In this document: positions 1 through 20,435 of the stretch, piece by piece
How the letters are laid out: each line of letters opens with the position of its first letter
How positions within the stretch are numbered: position 1 is the stretch's first letter
NCBI GenBank assembly: GCA_040954595.2
Contig: CM082585.2
Span: 8,680,001-8,744,000, forward strand
Source of the DNA: Balanoglossus misakiensis
Lineage: Eukaryota > Hemichordata
DNA: 64,000 bases
Reading direction: 5' to 3'
Program-made: the position numbers and the translations under genes
Notes under the pieces: model-generated
The model's database searches: none
Told to the model about the DNA's origin: nothing
The model's input: only the letters and a program-made list of their open reading frames with translations

Positions 1-344
1 TTATGACTTGGGGGAAAGTATAAGTGGTTTTAATGAACAGTTCTGTGGCCAGACTTAAGACGCTGCTGACCTTAGTAGTATTTTATAATCCGTTCCATTT
101 CTTTTACCCACGTCTCCTGGATTTACATATTTGCTCTCATTTTGGTGCAACTTTTGATGCGATCCAATATGGCCGCCGGGTGGCCATGTTGTTAAGAATT
201 TTTTTTCATATCCAGGGCCATTACTCGGATATGCCAGATGCAAATCCATTCAAACGTGGTGCAAGGACAAAGTAATGTCACAATACAAACCACTAGTCGC
301 ACTGTGAAACACTTATTCGTATGATTCCTACATTTGCCACACAG
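1..344. other. Non-coding: intron of the guanylate cyclase gene
   Basis: The first recognisable exon of the guanylate cyclase begins at 345 in phase 1, so an upstream coding exon must lie to the left and this stretch is most simply its intron. Short open frames are present but none resembles a receptor ectodomain or ends in a fitting donor site. I see nothing else here. Confidence 0.6.
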
Positions 345-7787
<7,443 letters not shown>

Positions 7788-8737
7788 CTAAGAATTTGTT
7801 GTCATCAAAATTGAAAGCAAAGTATCTTACTGTTGTTTTAACAATTTATTTTTAGTACAATACCTGCAACAAGTGCATAAAAAAATGTAATTTCTTGTTG
7901 TGACATACATTGTGACTTAATAATATTTGAGTAATATTTTGTCGTTCGTTTGGTTGTGGCGAAGTTCTTTAGCAACAAGTAGTGCAGCTTACGATCCTGT
8001 GTTTTTATGATTCGCCCACGTAAAAATGCCACTAGCTGTGAAAATATTAATAAACGATTCAATACCGTCCATTCATCTTTGTCGTCACCTTGTGGGGTCT
8101 GAAAGTATCTTTTCCGTTTGACAGCACTGATGACATTCCAACTTTCAGACCAGACATCTCGAAAGCTGACTCTGGCGTTCATTCGCAGAATTAGGTAACC
8201 GTGAGACCGCCCCCTTCAGTTCTATACTAGTATCATAAAATAGTGCCAAGTCACCATCGACAATAGGGAGATCGGGAGTGTTAGCAAACAAAGTCTGAGT
8301 CATGAGTACAATGTATAGCAATAGGATCACGTCAAGTGAAATCGATTGGTGACATCATGATGTGCCCATTAATTAAAATGGGACTTTAAGACAATTTTTC
8401 GGGTATGTGTATGATTAGGGACCAGACTGGTTATCATGTCACTCTACTTATGTGTGACGTGCTACACTACTGTTAAGACGGGGGTAGTATCAAGTAGCGG
8501 ACCGGCCAGCAACGGTCTCGCAGAATGGCGAACTCTCGTGTTACCTCAAACGAAAGCAAACAATGACGTCACAGTGCATCGGTCACGTACTGAAAGGCGA
8601 CCGGACCTGACCCACTGTTGATACATATACACTCTATACCGGAAGGTGGGCGCTGTAGCAACGAGGTGTACAGCTGGCTTGTTGAACGATCATAAAACCC
8701 TGCCCCGGTATTCCTGCGTTAGGCGCCGCGGATCACG
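7788..8737. other. Intergenic: guanylate cyclase 3' flank and sulfotransferase 1 5' flank
   Basis: About 950 bp between the TAA of the cyclase and the first ATG of the sulfotransferase. AATAAA at 8049-8054 is a candidate polyadenylation signal for the cyclase. An AT-rich CATAAAAC near 8691 lies about 45 bp before the sulfotransferase ATG and could be a TATA element, but this is weak. I see no other gene. Confidence 0.6.
8049..8054 (+). terminator. Candidate polyadenylation signal of the guanylate cyclase
   Basis: Canonical AATAAA about 260 bp after the stop codon on the same strand. Confidence 0.45.
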
Positions 8738-9361
8738 ATGGACCTCAGGACGTACCTGATGAGGCGAGGCTACTGGGTGCACGATCATGCCACCCTGCTC
8801 CCACCCCTTGTCAACAAGGACAGCATGCAGATCATCCGCAACTTCGATCACTCGATGGACAAACCACTGACCTATCTCGTAGCTTATCCAAATTCAGGTG
8901 AGTGCCAGATTCCCCACACACACGAGTCCTGCACCAAAATGACCCCCTTAAAATGCTCGTAATTTCAAGTTAACTGCAGCTTTTGCCTACAATTTTCCAA
9001 TAAAACCTGTTCTGTGTATATAATGCATTGTTATATAACGTCTGAAGCACTTAACTTATCAACACAACCAATATGTGTACATGGTTATTGTTAAAAGTAG
9101 TTGTTGACAAGAATGCTGTTTTGTGCTTTATCACGAGGCGTGCAGTAGAATGCACCCCTGATATTTTTCAATAATCACACCACTAGACGAGAAACTGAAA
9201 TATTTTTAATATTCAGCGTGGGAAATGACCGGTGTTAAATTATCGCATAGGTACGGTTCAATGTCTGATAATTCCAGCGTATACAAAGTTTAATAAAGTT
9301 GTACAATGCACATGAAGGTGAGACACGACGAATGTCTAATGATATTTTAGTATGTCGATGG

Positions 9362-9409
<48 letters not shown>

Positions 9410-11745
9410 GTGTCTTACGCATTACATCAAACGTGTATGTCTCCTTGCAGGGTCGTGCTGGGTCAAGTATATTATGTGGAATATATTACTTCTTGACGAC
9501 CCCTATCAAATGACCGAGGTGGACAACATGCTCCGGCCAAAAATTATTCTCACAACACTGGAATACAGCTCGCCGGAAACAGGTGAGTTCACGTGACAGT
9601 TTCACGATTCACGGGGTTGGCAAATAGGTGCTGCAAATCCCAAACCACTACACCGCCCTAGCCTTTTATGTATGTCCATAGCTACTGACATAACCGTTTA
9701 CCTCTCGTACTCCCATAGTGTTTCACATTGAATGGCGGCGTATGATCTATACATTGAGACGAGGCCAGCGCGTGAAATGTTAAAAAAGTGTGTCAATGTG
9801 ATAACGGGACTAGCACGCGTCTAAATCAATAAATGAATATTGATAAAAACCTGGCCATCTCACTAGGAGAACACTCACACGAGGCAAAGCCAGCTGGTAA
9901 TGCACCCATGCTGTCACGCGGCTCACACTATCAACCCTTCCCACATGGAAAAAAAATCGCAACAATACCGTCACAGTATGTTTGAATTAATACCATACCC
10001 AGACATCAAGCTTGAACACGACTATGACGGGCCGAGTGTTGTCATATCTAAAAAAAAGGGTTTTAACAAAAAGGGACACCAGCTATATATATTTGCTTTT
10101 TACACTTTTGTATTTTGTGTATAAATACTTCATTGCCATACACTCCATGGAACTGTGTCAATAATATGCTTGTCCGGTCAACATAGCTTTTATATATAGG
10201 TGTACATGTAACAACATGGTTTCTTTAGACAGATGAATTTCAGTTCCACATAAATTATGTTTCAATAATAAGAATTCCGTACACACATGAGGGCTATATT
10301 AATTGATAAGCGCAAAATACTGATGGCTCAACCCGGGGGCTCAACACAGCGCTGAGTCGTCGTCACGTTTTTCTAACGGGGACGTGGAAGTGCGCCTCTC
10401 ACGTTTATATACACATCGTCGAGCAACGTCATCAAAAAGTTACCCTCTCAGACAGAAAGCAGATAAATTAGGACAAATTTAGTCAATGAGAAGTAAAATA
10501 CCGTATCCTTTTTTTTCCAGGGGAGCCAAACTACCAAGAACTGACGGCCATGTTCACCCGCTGCCCTTTCCCGCTTGTCATCTCAACGAATCTCAGTCAA
10601 GAAAGTGCACCAAAAAATGTGCCGAGCGGAAAAAACAAGGTACATGGGGGAGGGGGGTTATTGAAGTAAATGGGGATGGCGATGACAAATCAATCAGACA
10701 AAAATAAACGCTTAATTTTCAAAAATAACGCACTCAATCAACCCTCGTATTCGTCCAACAGGCAGTTTTCCTTGTAAGAAATCCAAAAGACGTGTGCGTG
10801 GCGACTCTCAAAATTTTAGTGGCCGAAAAGGAACTACAGTCCCGCAAAGACTTCGAAAAATGTGCGCTGCAATTTGCTGAAGGACATGGTAAATATGTGA
10901 AATTATCGTACACCTACTGCCTTTATAGTAAACTCTCACTCGTGCCCGAGAAATACTAGTAAATCAAGACAGGAAAACATCGTCACTGAGTACTGTAATC
11001 TTCATGTTACCACGATTTCCGTTTCGTCAGAAGACCTTTGACGCTATCAGTCAAAGGACTCTCTCTAATCGTGATTATTGCTCTGTTTTCATTCCCACAG
11101 TGCCGTTCGGCTGTTGGCTGGATCACACGCTCAGCTGGTGGCAGCATTTTGAAAACAAGAACAACTTTCTATTCATAACTTATGAGGAAGTCCGGAAAGT
11201 AAGCTCCCTATTGCAACATAAGTTTCGAATCAGTTCAACATTAAACAAAGAATGTGGACCATAATTTACCAATGACGGCCTGATAAACTTTCATTACCGA
11301 GATCTCTGTTTTTGATTTCCGAACAGGATATGCTTGGCACAGTACAAAAACTGGCGAAGTTTCTGGAAAAGCCCCTGTCCAAGGAGAACATCGTCGCCAT
11401 CGGCAGGAAGTGCTGTCTTACAAAAGTGCCGTGGAGACAGTGCAAGAAAAGCAAAGATGAGTTTTTAGAAAGTATCGATGCTGGTAAGTGAAGACAAACA
11501 AAATGGCGCGCATTCAACTCCGCCATTTTGAACTTTGACAGGTCAAAGGTCGCAAAGGGTGGTCAATCTCCTCAAATCTGAGTCGGCCCCAATTCGGGGA
11601 CCAATTTAAATTTATTTATCTATTTTTTTCAGGTCCGGTCGATGAATGGAAAGACTATTTCTCAGTCTCGCTGACAGAAAAGTTTGATGAAATGTTGAAA
11701 ACAAAACTTGCATCCGTCGGACTGCTGAATAAAATAAACATATAA
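8738..11745 (+). CDS. Cytosolic-type sulfotransferase 1 (7 exons)
   Basis: SULT-family protein of 301 residues; members move a sulfonate group from PAPS to hydroxyls or amines. Exons: 8738-8897, 9451-9582, 10521-10639, 10762-10888, 11101-11198, 11327-11483, 11633-11745. Family marks are AYPNSGSCW (5' PAPS loop, about 49-57), RNPKDVCVA (143-151), VPFGCWLDHTLSWW, TYEEV and the C-terminal GPVDEWKDYF. Several residues regarded as essential in characterised SULTs look changed: the PAPS-loop Lys is Asn52, the catalytic His of the THL motif is Asn121 (codon 10589-10591), the Ser of RNxKDxxVS is Ala151, and the Arg-Lys before the C-terminal Gly is Asp-Ala. The frame is open and splice sites are canonical, so it looks expressed but may lack normal catalysis. 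The start is the first ATG, directly before LRTYLMRRGYW, which is shared with the neighbouring paralogue. Confidence 0.9.
9362..9409. repeat. (TCAA)n microsatellite
   Basis: About 12 perfect TCAA units in intron 1 of sulfotransferase 1, ending 41 bp before exon 2. Confidence 0.95.
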
Positions 11746-11881
11746 GATGGCGGCTAAAAGGGCGACAAATTTATCTACGGGAGCTGATGGTATACTTCAT
11801 GTTGTTTTAGTTGTTCAGGCTGACGGTAGAGTCGTCGTTTTGGTGTAGTTGTGAAGAAGCCAGGAAGGGGCCGACGACACA

Positions 11882-11978
11882 TCGAACGTAAAATTTGCAG
11901 AACATTTGTATTGGACGTACCGGTGTTTGAACACGCGAAATTACGCTCATGCGCATAAGACGATCGTCGGCCTTTAAC
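11882..11978 (+). repeat. Dispersed repeat family C, copy 1
   Basis: Shares TCGAACGTAAAATTT, TTGGACGTA and AAATTACGC-CATGCGCATAAGACGATCGTCGG with 20879-20958. The core GACGATCGTC is a perfect 10-bp palindrome. Confidence 0.7.
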
Positions 11979-12197
11979 GGTTCAAAATCGAGAATATCAA
12001 CACATGCATTAATGGGGCATGTCCTACATGTTATTCTGGCTTTGGTCGTGAACTCGGAATCGATCACGTCCTTGACAAATAACGCTGGCACCTGCAAAGA
12101 TACCGCAACCAGAGATGTTGGTTTATGACGTGACCGGGGGTAGGCAGCGTGAATCATGGGAGTGCCATAAGAAAAGATGTCCCTTGGATGGACAGAC

Positions 12198-12240
12198 CTT
12201 AAAGGGGAGAGGTCGTCCGAACTGCTCATGCGCCACTTTT
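12198..12240 (+). repeat. Dispersed repeat family B, copy 2
   Basis: TTAAAGGGGAGAGGTCGTCC followed by GAACTGCTCATGCGCCACTT, nearly identical to the left end of the complete copy at 17236-17325. Confidence 0.7.
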
Positions 12241-12321
12241 TACAAACCACTGTTCTCACTGATAAGAGAATCCCGCCAACCAATATACGTTACATCAAAG
12301 TAACCTGCAAATGTGACAAAC

Positions 12322-12402
12322 AGTAACAACGCATTGTTTGCCAGGATTATGTACAATGTTATACAAAGTAACAACCACGTTGTTTGCAATGATGTACATT
12401 GT
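12322..12402. repeat. Two-unit tandem repeat, ~47 bp
   Basis: Two copies of a GTAACAAC...TTGTTTGC...ATGTACA unit, offset by about 47 bp. Confidence 0.6.
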
Positions 12403-13867
12403 AGCAGTTACACTATGCGCCTACATTGACTTGCTACCAGCAGCCGGGACGACCCCATAATGAACACTACCCTTTATTGTGATACATTGTTAAAATTAGA
12501 AGTGCCTGTTCTCTGAAATTCCGCTATTGTTCTGAGAATGGGGCGATGGTGCTCTTTGTTTTCTGGCTGTCGACACATTTTCTCCAGAACGGCCTTTTAG
12601 ATTTGGCACAAATTTTTAGAATTTTTAGAAATGGCAAATTAGTAGGCCCTACTGCAGTGTATTAACTGTAGCTAATAAATAATTCGTGATTGTGACTTTC
12701 ACGTCACAACTAAGCGTCGTTTGCATATTTGTTTTAGCAATTTAATTCAATCTTAGTGGTTTTGGGCGCGGACTTTCTTTCTTCGTGAACTAGAGGTTGG
12801 AATTCTGACAAACTGATACAACACTGTACGCGATTAGGAGTGGCTGGCACAACTACGCCCCATTTGAAAGATACAAGTTCTGTTATCGCGGTTACATCCG
12901 AATCAAACTTGATGACGTAATTCAGGTGATACATTGGCCAACCTTTGCAACCGGGACAATATATTCAGAAGTACCCGGCCGCATGACTTATGAAACGTTT
13001 GCAGAGTTGGAACAGAACTGCCAAGGTCACTGATAGAAGATAGATGGGCAAATTTTGACAGTCTCGTCTCTGTACAAATCATCCATCACGATTTTCCTCC
13101 TGAAAACCATCGCGTATGTGCGCAGATATCAAAGACGTCATCAAGATATGTGAAGGGTTCTTTAAAGGTCCACCAGTATTGATGATAAAATCCTGGCGGG
13201 TCTTTAGGAAGTTTGACTGAGTTTCCTAGCCTTGTACAACTGGATCCCCAGTGGGTTTGCTGCTGACCCTGACCCCCCTCCCCCGCCCACTACCATGCAC
13301 GTACATGTTCCTTTTGCAACAACAAAAAAACTGTTCGCTTTGAATATTGACACGACAGGACGCCATGCTTTGTGTACACAGTCATCTCAAACGGTAAACT
13401 TATCTTTTGTTAAACTGTTTGCGATTTGGGATTATTTGTGAGCTGGCAAAGGAAGAGTGACTGATGTGACGGTGATAACGCGTCTGTTGGTCGGTTAATA
13501 TTCGATGAGAAGATGGACGACCCAACAGACAAGTAAACAAAGCAAGCCCTTGAGACGCAACAACGCATGCATTACCGCGGGCGGTGGGGTCAGACAGGAT
13601 CCCTCAGTGTCCCAATCCCGAACACTGAGGACTTCAAACAGAACCTAACATGTCTTTGATGACTGGTACGGGGTGACATCCGGTCGGTGTACTTTTCAAT
13701 GCAGGTCGTTGATCGTTCAAATTGAGACCATCCATCCATCCAACCCGTGTTCTTTTCCAGTGAATTTCATTTTCAGTGTGTGTTTTTATTCGAGGAGTGT
13801 CTAACCGTTTTCAAATCAATTCGGATGCTGATGAAATAAACATGGAACATGCCATCATGCTGATGTT

Positions 13868-13905
13868 ATAATAATAATCACAATTGTGCTCAAGGCGCTT
13901 TACAA
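13868..13905. repeat. (ATA)n plus GGCGCTTTACAAT tail, possible SINE end
   Basis: A short ATA run followed by CACAATTGTGCTCAAGGCGC and TTTACAATTG. This layout resembles the ends of widespread invertebrate interspersed repeats. Only one copy is seen here, so the assignment is tentative. Confidence 0.3.
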
Positions 13906-14506
13906 TTGCGGTCTCTGGTTGGATATTATGGTGACATGACGTCATTGTTAATAATAATAACAGTTATCGAAAAGTCGTGACCTTTACTGTCGTCTTAAAT
14001 TGGCCTATAACCTTAGACAGCAGTACCGTCTGTTCTTGAAAACGTGCAATTTCGTCTAAAAATCAATACCCGTGTGTGTTCCCTGTCCATGTTCTGCTCC
14101 GACACGCCCACGGCATTGTCGACGAGATGACGTCATAGCCCACTTAGAATGATTCAGCAACAACACGCACTACCAATCACCGTTTCATCGCGTCCATTCA
14201 TATTGACTGCGCGAGCTGGCAACAAACGCACCGCTCGCGCTCAGCGTTTATTGTTGGCTGCTTTGGGGGTCGCGAAAGGAGGGCGACACATTTCGCTTTC
14301 TGTGCCTGGGAACACACAGTGACATCGTGATACGACGGGACAGTATCTGACGTCAAGTCCCGTGAAATATTCGCCTACCAGCAAAGACTGGATCTGCGCC
14401 CACAGATACGCCGCTTTTCCACGTACCGTTCGGAATTCGCTGTAGTTGTCTGAGGGTAACCTAAGTGTACTCGCGTCTCAGTGTGGAATGTGTTAAAAAT
14501 GCGAAA

Positions 14507-17500
14507 ATGAGCGAAAGAGGGAAGTGTCTGAAAGCGACCGCAGACCTGCGGTCGTATCTTCTCCGTCGGGGGTACTGGACTCGGGACAATGGGGTGATTT
14601 TCCCACCCCTGGTGAGCAGCGACAACTTGAACGCCGTGAGAAAATTTGAGGTCATGCCCGACAGGAGTGGTGTTTTGTTTTTCGTATCTTATCCGAAATC
14701 AGGTCAGTACAAACTACAGAGTGTCTTTGTAATCACAAATCACGGCTCTGCCGCTAGCTCCTAACATGTCTTGGTATTTGGGGATTCTCCCATGGTAACA
14801 TAACAGGTGAAACATACAGCTCACGTAACGACTGCGAGAGGCGCCCCTCCCCCGCGCGCGCGTCCCTGCCCGACGAGTTTGGACAGTATTTGGTTTACGT
14901 GTTGGCGGATATCTGTTCAGTGTTGCTTCCCAAGCACTAATTGCCTGTGTTTGGTATATACATAACCGCACACAGCCAAAAATAGACCAACTCAAACCAG
15001 GGTACAGTCAGTCGCGGTGACCCCTTGTCAACAAAAGCCGACCAGCGGGTTCAAGGTCAGCCGTTCGATATCAGGCGGAACCACTGAGTTTATTCTCTCA
15101 TCTGTGGACACGGTTATAACCCCTGGCCCCATGTACATTTGTTCCCCCGGGGGAAATGCCACGGCTGGACTTTGTACGACGGGCAATGTTCGATGTCGAA
15201 CGTGGGGCAGAGACGGAGAGAGGCCCAACAACAACTCAGAAAGAGTGACATTCTACGCCGTAGAGGGCGCAAAAACCGCCACCACGGCACATCATGGCAC
15301 TAAAGTGCTTTATTCAACAGGTAGTATGCACATCGACCTAAATTTTACGCTCGAAAGGTGGCAGACAACTTTGCCTAGATCGTTCGCTTTGTAGACAAAC
15401 GATGTTGTTTGCGAATGAAGTCACAGTGATACACTTAAAGAAAGTGGTAAACACGTTTAAAGTCCCACGCTTACAGTGCACCAAAAACATTATCCCCTCC
15501 CCCCCCCCCCCCCCGATTTTATCAGCTACTTTCAGGTAAGTTGATTACGTTTAGTACAAAACACGATGAAAACAAAATAACTAAATCCTGATTAAACCAG
15601 GAGACAGAGACACACGGTCAAATAACGTACAGAAAGACTAGAAACACTAAAATCACTTTGACCTGGCCAAAAGAAGAAACTTTTCAAAATGGTGCGTGTG
15701 TATGTAGAATCCGGAAAAACTCCGATGATACGTTATTATACTACACGGCACCTAAGAGACGAAAAATGCCCCCCCCCCCCCCCCCCCCACTCCTTTTACA
15801 TCAACTCGGTTGTAAAGGACAGGCGTTAATTCTCTGTCAACGAGATATAATGAGGCTAAAGTGGAAACCTACTCTAGACAATTAAAATGTGACAAAAGAC
15901 ACTCTCTGGTGATGAAAAACAATCAAAATGTCCCTGCACAGACATGCCGCTGAGATGTCATGACATTGACACAGCTACAACGCTATCCTTAGACAATTGT
16001 TCTCGAGGAGCATTCTCTCAACGACAGCATCTTATGCAAATCAAAGTAGTGGACCGAGAGCGAATGCCGAACAAAGGACAAACAAACAAACGAACCATTA
16101 CAGTTTGTTGTCCATGACTTTGAAAACGCGATTAAATGGACACAATCGCTTCGTATTGATCTTGGACGACTCGACACGAATGCAGTTCAGTATTCCTTAG
16201 AACAAAGGTGTCTAACAAATGATGTTATCCATAGGTTTTACATTTGCCATGCCACGTTGTCAGTAAAAAAGATGGCGGTGTGTGCTCACCTGTTCTGTAG
16301 GTTGTTGCTTCACGTTGATGGATGGGTGGCACTTTGGAAAATCTGAAGAATGGCAGTTTCTCACGACATATTCCGATAAATTTCCGCCTTCAATTTCTCC
16401 CCAAATCCTGGCACAACCAGTCATCTTAGTCGGAATCTTCACAATATTTTCCTGCTTCACGTCTTATCGCATTTTGGAGAACGAATGTCGTCGTCCGACA
16501 CCATGCTTTCGCCGTGAATGTAGTGACACGAAGGAAGTCGTATGCAAATTTGTCATGAAGCACCTGGCGGCCACTCTCAACCAATGGAAATCTCTAAATG
16601 CTAATATACACGTCATGCACGTTAGAGTCGTTATTGGCTGACAGGATAGCAGTGTGTTCTTCATGATTGGTCATGTTATAACAACGTATTTTTTTAGTCT
16701 TTATCCATTCTTTATTTTTGTTTCCTGGAAAATAATAGATTAGGCAGGTACAGTACAGTGTTGAGTGCGAAAAATTCAATAGATTTATGTTATGTTCCAA
16801 CGCTACACTTCGTGTGTCATGCCAGTGGTTGATTTCTGTTAATCATTGCTTTGCAGGAACGTCGTGGTTGAAGTATATTGCGTGCCACATAGTGTTTCAC
16901 AAGCACCCGGAGGTGATCAAGGAATTGGACAAGATACGGGGCATCAAATCGATACTGAGCTGCTTGGAATACAGCTCACCGGAGACAGGTAAGTGCTATG
17001 CTGACCTCGGTCGGTCACTCGCCTTACAGTCTCCATTTCCCTGTATTTTTTACGACCATTTTTATTTGGTTGCCCCATAGTCACACCATTGTTGCCACAT
17101 ACTGTCTGCAACTCATTTCGTCTGTGCCTGTGACAAGGTGTCTGTCTGTGACTTGTTGGTGTTGATAGTCGTCGCGTTTTCGTAGCCATTAATGTTGTTA
17201 TTCGCATGATTTGCAAGTGGGGAAACTCGCAAGACTTAAAGGGGAGGGTCGTCCGAACTGCACATGTGCGACTTTCTACAGGAACCATACACGCAGTCGC
17301 AGATTGGACGTGACCCACCCTTTAAACAATAACAAATACAATATTTTATACGCAAAACAGGCGAGCCGAACCACGCAGAAATATCCAACAAACTGAAAAG
17401 CTGCAACTTTCCCATGGCACTCTCGACGTATCTACGGGAAAATATGGCACCGGAGGGATTAATTAAATCGAACCATAAGGTAAACCATGGCTATTCTTAT

Positions 17501-19312
17501 ACTTTCGTATCAATACAGCTCAGGATCCGAGACACATGAATACTGACGAGAGATAATGATTCGTTTTCGTCAAATCTTAGTGCATTTGCATAAATTAATG
17601 CTAATTGACCTCGTACTCTGCATGAAAGTGATGGTAGTGTGTGCCATATGTCAAGGCAGGGCCATATTGCTACTGGGAATCTGTTTATTTTTAAACACGT
17701 CGAGATCGGAAAATATTGTCCCCGCATAAAATATACGCGTTTGCTGAAATGCATGCGTGACAGACCGTTTGTATGGAAACGGAACTAGAGTGTTTTTTGT
17801 ATGTTAGCGTGGTACAAGCATCTAAATCACTAGTTAATAAGTAGCTAAGAAGCGTCTGACAGCCACCCCGAAGATTACCCAAACGCCCAACGCTAATTCA
17901 TTACACGCAAAGCCCTGCATATTGTGCATAGCAACATGCATCCTGAAGGAAAATATTGACATCCAACACGCATAACCAGTACTCGATCATTCTCCGTTAT
18001 CATCTAGGTGATCTTTGTGGTTCGAAATCCAAAAGATGTTTGCATTTCACAACTGAAGACCCTTCTCTCCGAAAAAGACCTGCAAACAAGAACAGATGTT
18101 GGCAGATACGTCGACCAGTTCATTGAAGGCAACGGTGAGGGCTCCCTCGTACAGGGTTTCCTGACTTTGCTTGAGGGAGGCTATCATAGTGTTTACGAAG
18201 CCATCCCGCGATTTTCAGCTTTCCCGTACTCTGTCCCACAACTTGTCCAGTGTCAATACGATTCAAGTTTCATTAAAGGGGACATTTCGACGGAGACGCG
18301 ACGTTTTGTATGATAGATGACAGCACTAGTGCAGTGACGAAGCCTGTTTGCGAAAGCGTATTTTTTCTCTGAAGTACTTCGACCGACTGTTAACACATCA
18401 CGCGTGCGTGAATCATACAGGGAGTGGGGGTAAAGGTCATGTCATTCGTAAAACATCGATGCATTTTCAAAGACAGCAAAACATTGACAATACTTGCATG
18501 GGCCTACACCTTCTCTCACGACGGTGGCATAGTGACCTCGGTCATTTATTATTTTCAGTACCATTTGGCAGTTGGTTCGACCACACGCTGAGCTGGTGGA
18601 AGTACAGAAACAGCGACAAAGTGTTGCTGCTTACGTACGAAGAATTATACACGGTAAGGTGCTACTGAACTAAAAACTCGTTTTGAAAATCATTACTTCA
18701 AATCTAGTAAGTACCACGAGCCTTCGAAATTTAGTGCGTAGACGTTCCAACAAATTGCATTTACTCGGGCACGTGTAAGCCACCATGCTGGCTCAACTAA
18801 GTGCGATTCCCAACTTTTACTTTCTTTTGGAACTCTCGCCTCATGATGAAAAATAACTATGCTTACCCTTCTTTTGACTATGACAGGACATTCGTAAAAC
18901 GATTGAGAAGGTCGCCGATTTCCTCGGGCAGTCCTTGTCTTCAGACTACATAGACCAGATTTGCAAGAAGTGCTGCCTCGATAAAATGTCTTGCAACGGA
19001 CACGACGTCGACAACAAGGACGATGACGACTTCCGAGATACCATCAATGACGGTAAGAGACTGTGTACAACATCAGTTATTAGAGGGCGTAGCAGTTGAG
19101 AGATATACTGTATAAAGTTGACTCACCAGGTGGGGAGGTAGGGTTGTTTCATGCCATATTTGTAACACAAACACCCCTGCTGTTGACTTGTTCCAGGCCC
19201 AGTCGGCGAATGGAAAGATTACTTCACCGTTACGCAGTCGGAAAAGTTCAATGTCAAGTTCCGGTCAAGATTCGTCGGCACCGGTTTGGAGGACGTAATA
19301 CCTTTGGACTGA
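14507..19312 (+). CDS. Cytosolic-type sulfotransferase 2 (7 exons)
   Basis: Tandem paralogue of the preceding gene, 316 residues. Exons: 14507-14702, 16857-16988, 17361-17479, 18008-18134, 18559-18653, 18887-19052, 19197-19312. Exons 2, 3 and 4 are 132, 119 and 127 bp, exactly as in sulfotransferase 1. It keeps a normal PAPS loop (SYPKSGTSW, about 61-69), RNPKDVCIS, VPFGSWFDHTLSWW, TYEEL and GPVGEWKDYFT. The catalytic His of the THL motif is replaced by Tyr133 (codon 17429-17431), and the Arg-Lys before the C-terminal Gly is Asn-Asp. It is therefore less degenerate than gene 1 but also predicted to be altered. An in-frame ATG at 14465 would add 14 residues; I prefer 14507 because it is closer to the conserved start of the paralogue. 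Intron 1 (14703-16856) is 2.15 kb, carries two C runs (near 15498 and 15769) and shows no other gene. Confidence 0.9.
17236..17325 (+). mobile_element. Family B palindromic element, complete copy (MITE-like)
   Basis: About 90 bp between two TTAA sites. The left end TTAAAGGGGAGGGTCGTCC and the right end GGACGTGACCCACCCTTTAA are inverted repeats with a few differences. The interior carries the CGAACTGC-CATGTGCG block shared with 6401-6450 and 12198-12240. It has no coding capacity, so it fits a non-autonomous inverted-repeat transposon. It lies in intron 2 of sulfotransferase 2. Confidence 0.65.
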
Positions 19313-20435
19313 GAGCGCCTTCTATTGCGCACATGGAACTCGCGCTGCGTACAGTACACAGACTGTGATTGGCTGAGCGAGTGTGCTTGGTCAGCCAATC
19401 ACTGAGCAAGAGATTTGTGACTTTGTACAACATTTATGCGAGCATAAGTTCAATGAATGAACAGCTAGAAGCTTGGCCAGATGTGGTGATATCGACGAAT
19501 ACGGGGTGTTCCCACGAACTGTTGGTCATGCACAAATAGTTGGTCAGAATTTTTAAACATTTAGCTTAAAGATTGCAATCTTCGCTAACTGTAAATATTG
19601 CTACGTTCTGTGATTGTACCTGGATCATACGTAAAGATGATTCTCTGCCACTGGTTATGCAGTAGCACACAGTTTAAGTGTTTCATTTCATTTAGTGGAC
19701 AGGACATTTTACAGGAGTAAGATACAAAATTTAATTAATTACATTAGGCAGATTTCATGGATTTCGTTACATAAAAATGTATTTAACGTTAACCGACTTT
19801 TGTCTGTAGCCAGTGCAACTATTGACGCGTAGACTAAATTGGAACACACAGGCCATTTTGTATCATTATGGAAAACAGATAATAAAGTAATGAAAATCTT
19901 CATTTGCATGAAATTTTTCTTCGTTTAAGTGTGCATTAGTTCCCCAAAACATTATCACCATGTACAAAGCCTGTAATCTTTCCCATCTGAGTAGGGTGGC
20001 AAGTTTATCCATATTGCAAAACAAGTATACTTCTATGAGATACTGTGTATAACCTGGGATGACAAATATTGAAAAAAAACCTACAAGAAAGTTATGCAGT
20101 CTAAAATCATCTTTATTCGGTCTATTTACGTCTACAACTACGATAAAGTGAAACTAAGGTATAGCCATAACCGCCTCATCACACTAATTGCACTATATTT
20201 CGCCATTGATATTTCAAAAATGACACAGTTGTCCAGTGCGCATGTGAACGATTTCTGTAATTGTACTATGTATACATGTATTTGGTGACACGGGAGAACG
20301 ACTATGATTTATTCTACTACCTATGTAAAGAAGTCTAGATACAATTTCAGAATTTCGAATTTGTTCTATTCCACACTTGCTTTGTCGTTAATATGATCGT
20401 GTCTTCATTTGGTCGGTGTCTTCACTGATCCGCTA
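19313..20435. other. Intergenic between convergent sulfotransferase 2 and arylsulfatase 1
   Basis: About 1.1 kb of 3' flank for two convergent genes. It holds AATAAA on the plus strand near 19880 and AATAAA on the minus strand at 20308-20313. No exon-like stretch is seen. Confidence 0.6.
20308..20313 (-). terminator. Candidate polyadenylation signal of arylsulfatase 1
   Basis: AATAAA on the minus strand, 123 bp past the stop codon. Confidence 0.5.

Larger units (their letters stand above)
11746..14506. other. Intergenic between the two sulfotransferase genes
   Basis: About 2.8 kb without a convincing exon. It holds a copy of repeat family C (11882-11978), one of family B (12198-12240), a two-unit tandem repeat (12322-12402), and an (ATA)n tract followed by GTGCTCAAGGCGCTTTACAA at about 13868-13905. 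AATAAA at 12674-12679 is far from the sulfotransferase 1 stop. A nearer AATAAA (11728-11733) lies inside its last codons. Confidence 0.6.

Noticed and set aside
11747-11757. AAGATGGCGGC just after the sulfotransferase 1 stop, and similar strings near 16271 and 20734
   Set aside because: Match the YY1 core, but are not near any predicted start. The motif is short and recurs by chance or within repeats.
11807-12283. A 158-codon minus-strand open frame between the sulfotransferase genes
   Set aside because: It runs through copies of repeat families C and B and shows no protein similarity.
15017-15394. A 125-codon plus-strand open frame in the same intron
   Set aside because: No similarity to a known family and no conserved splice partners.
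16282-16641. A 119-codon open frame inside sulfotransferase 2 intron 1
   Set aside because: No recognisable domain, and it would interrupt the conserved exon 1 to exon 2 join shared with the paralogue.
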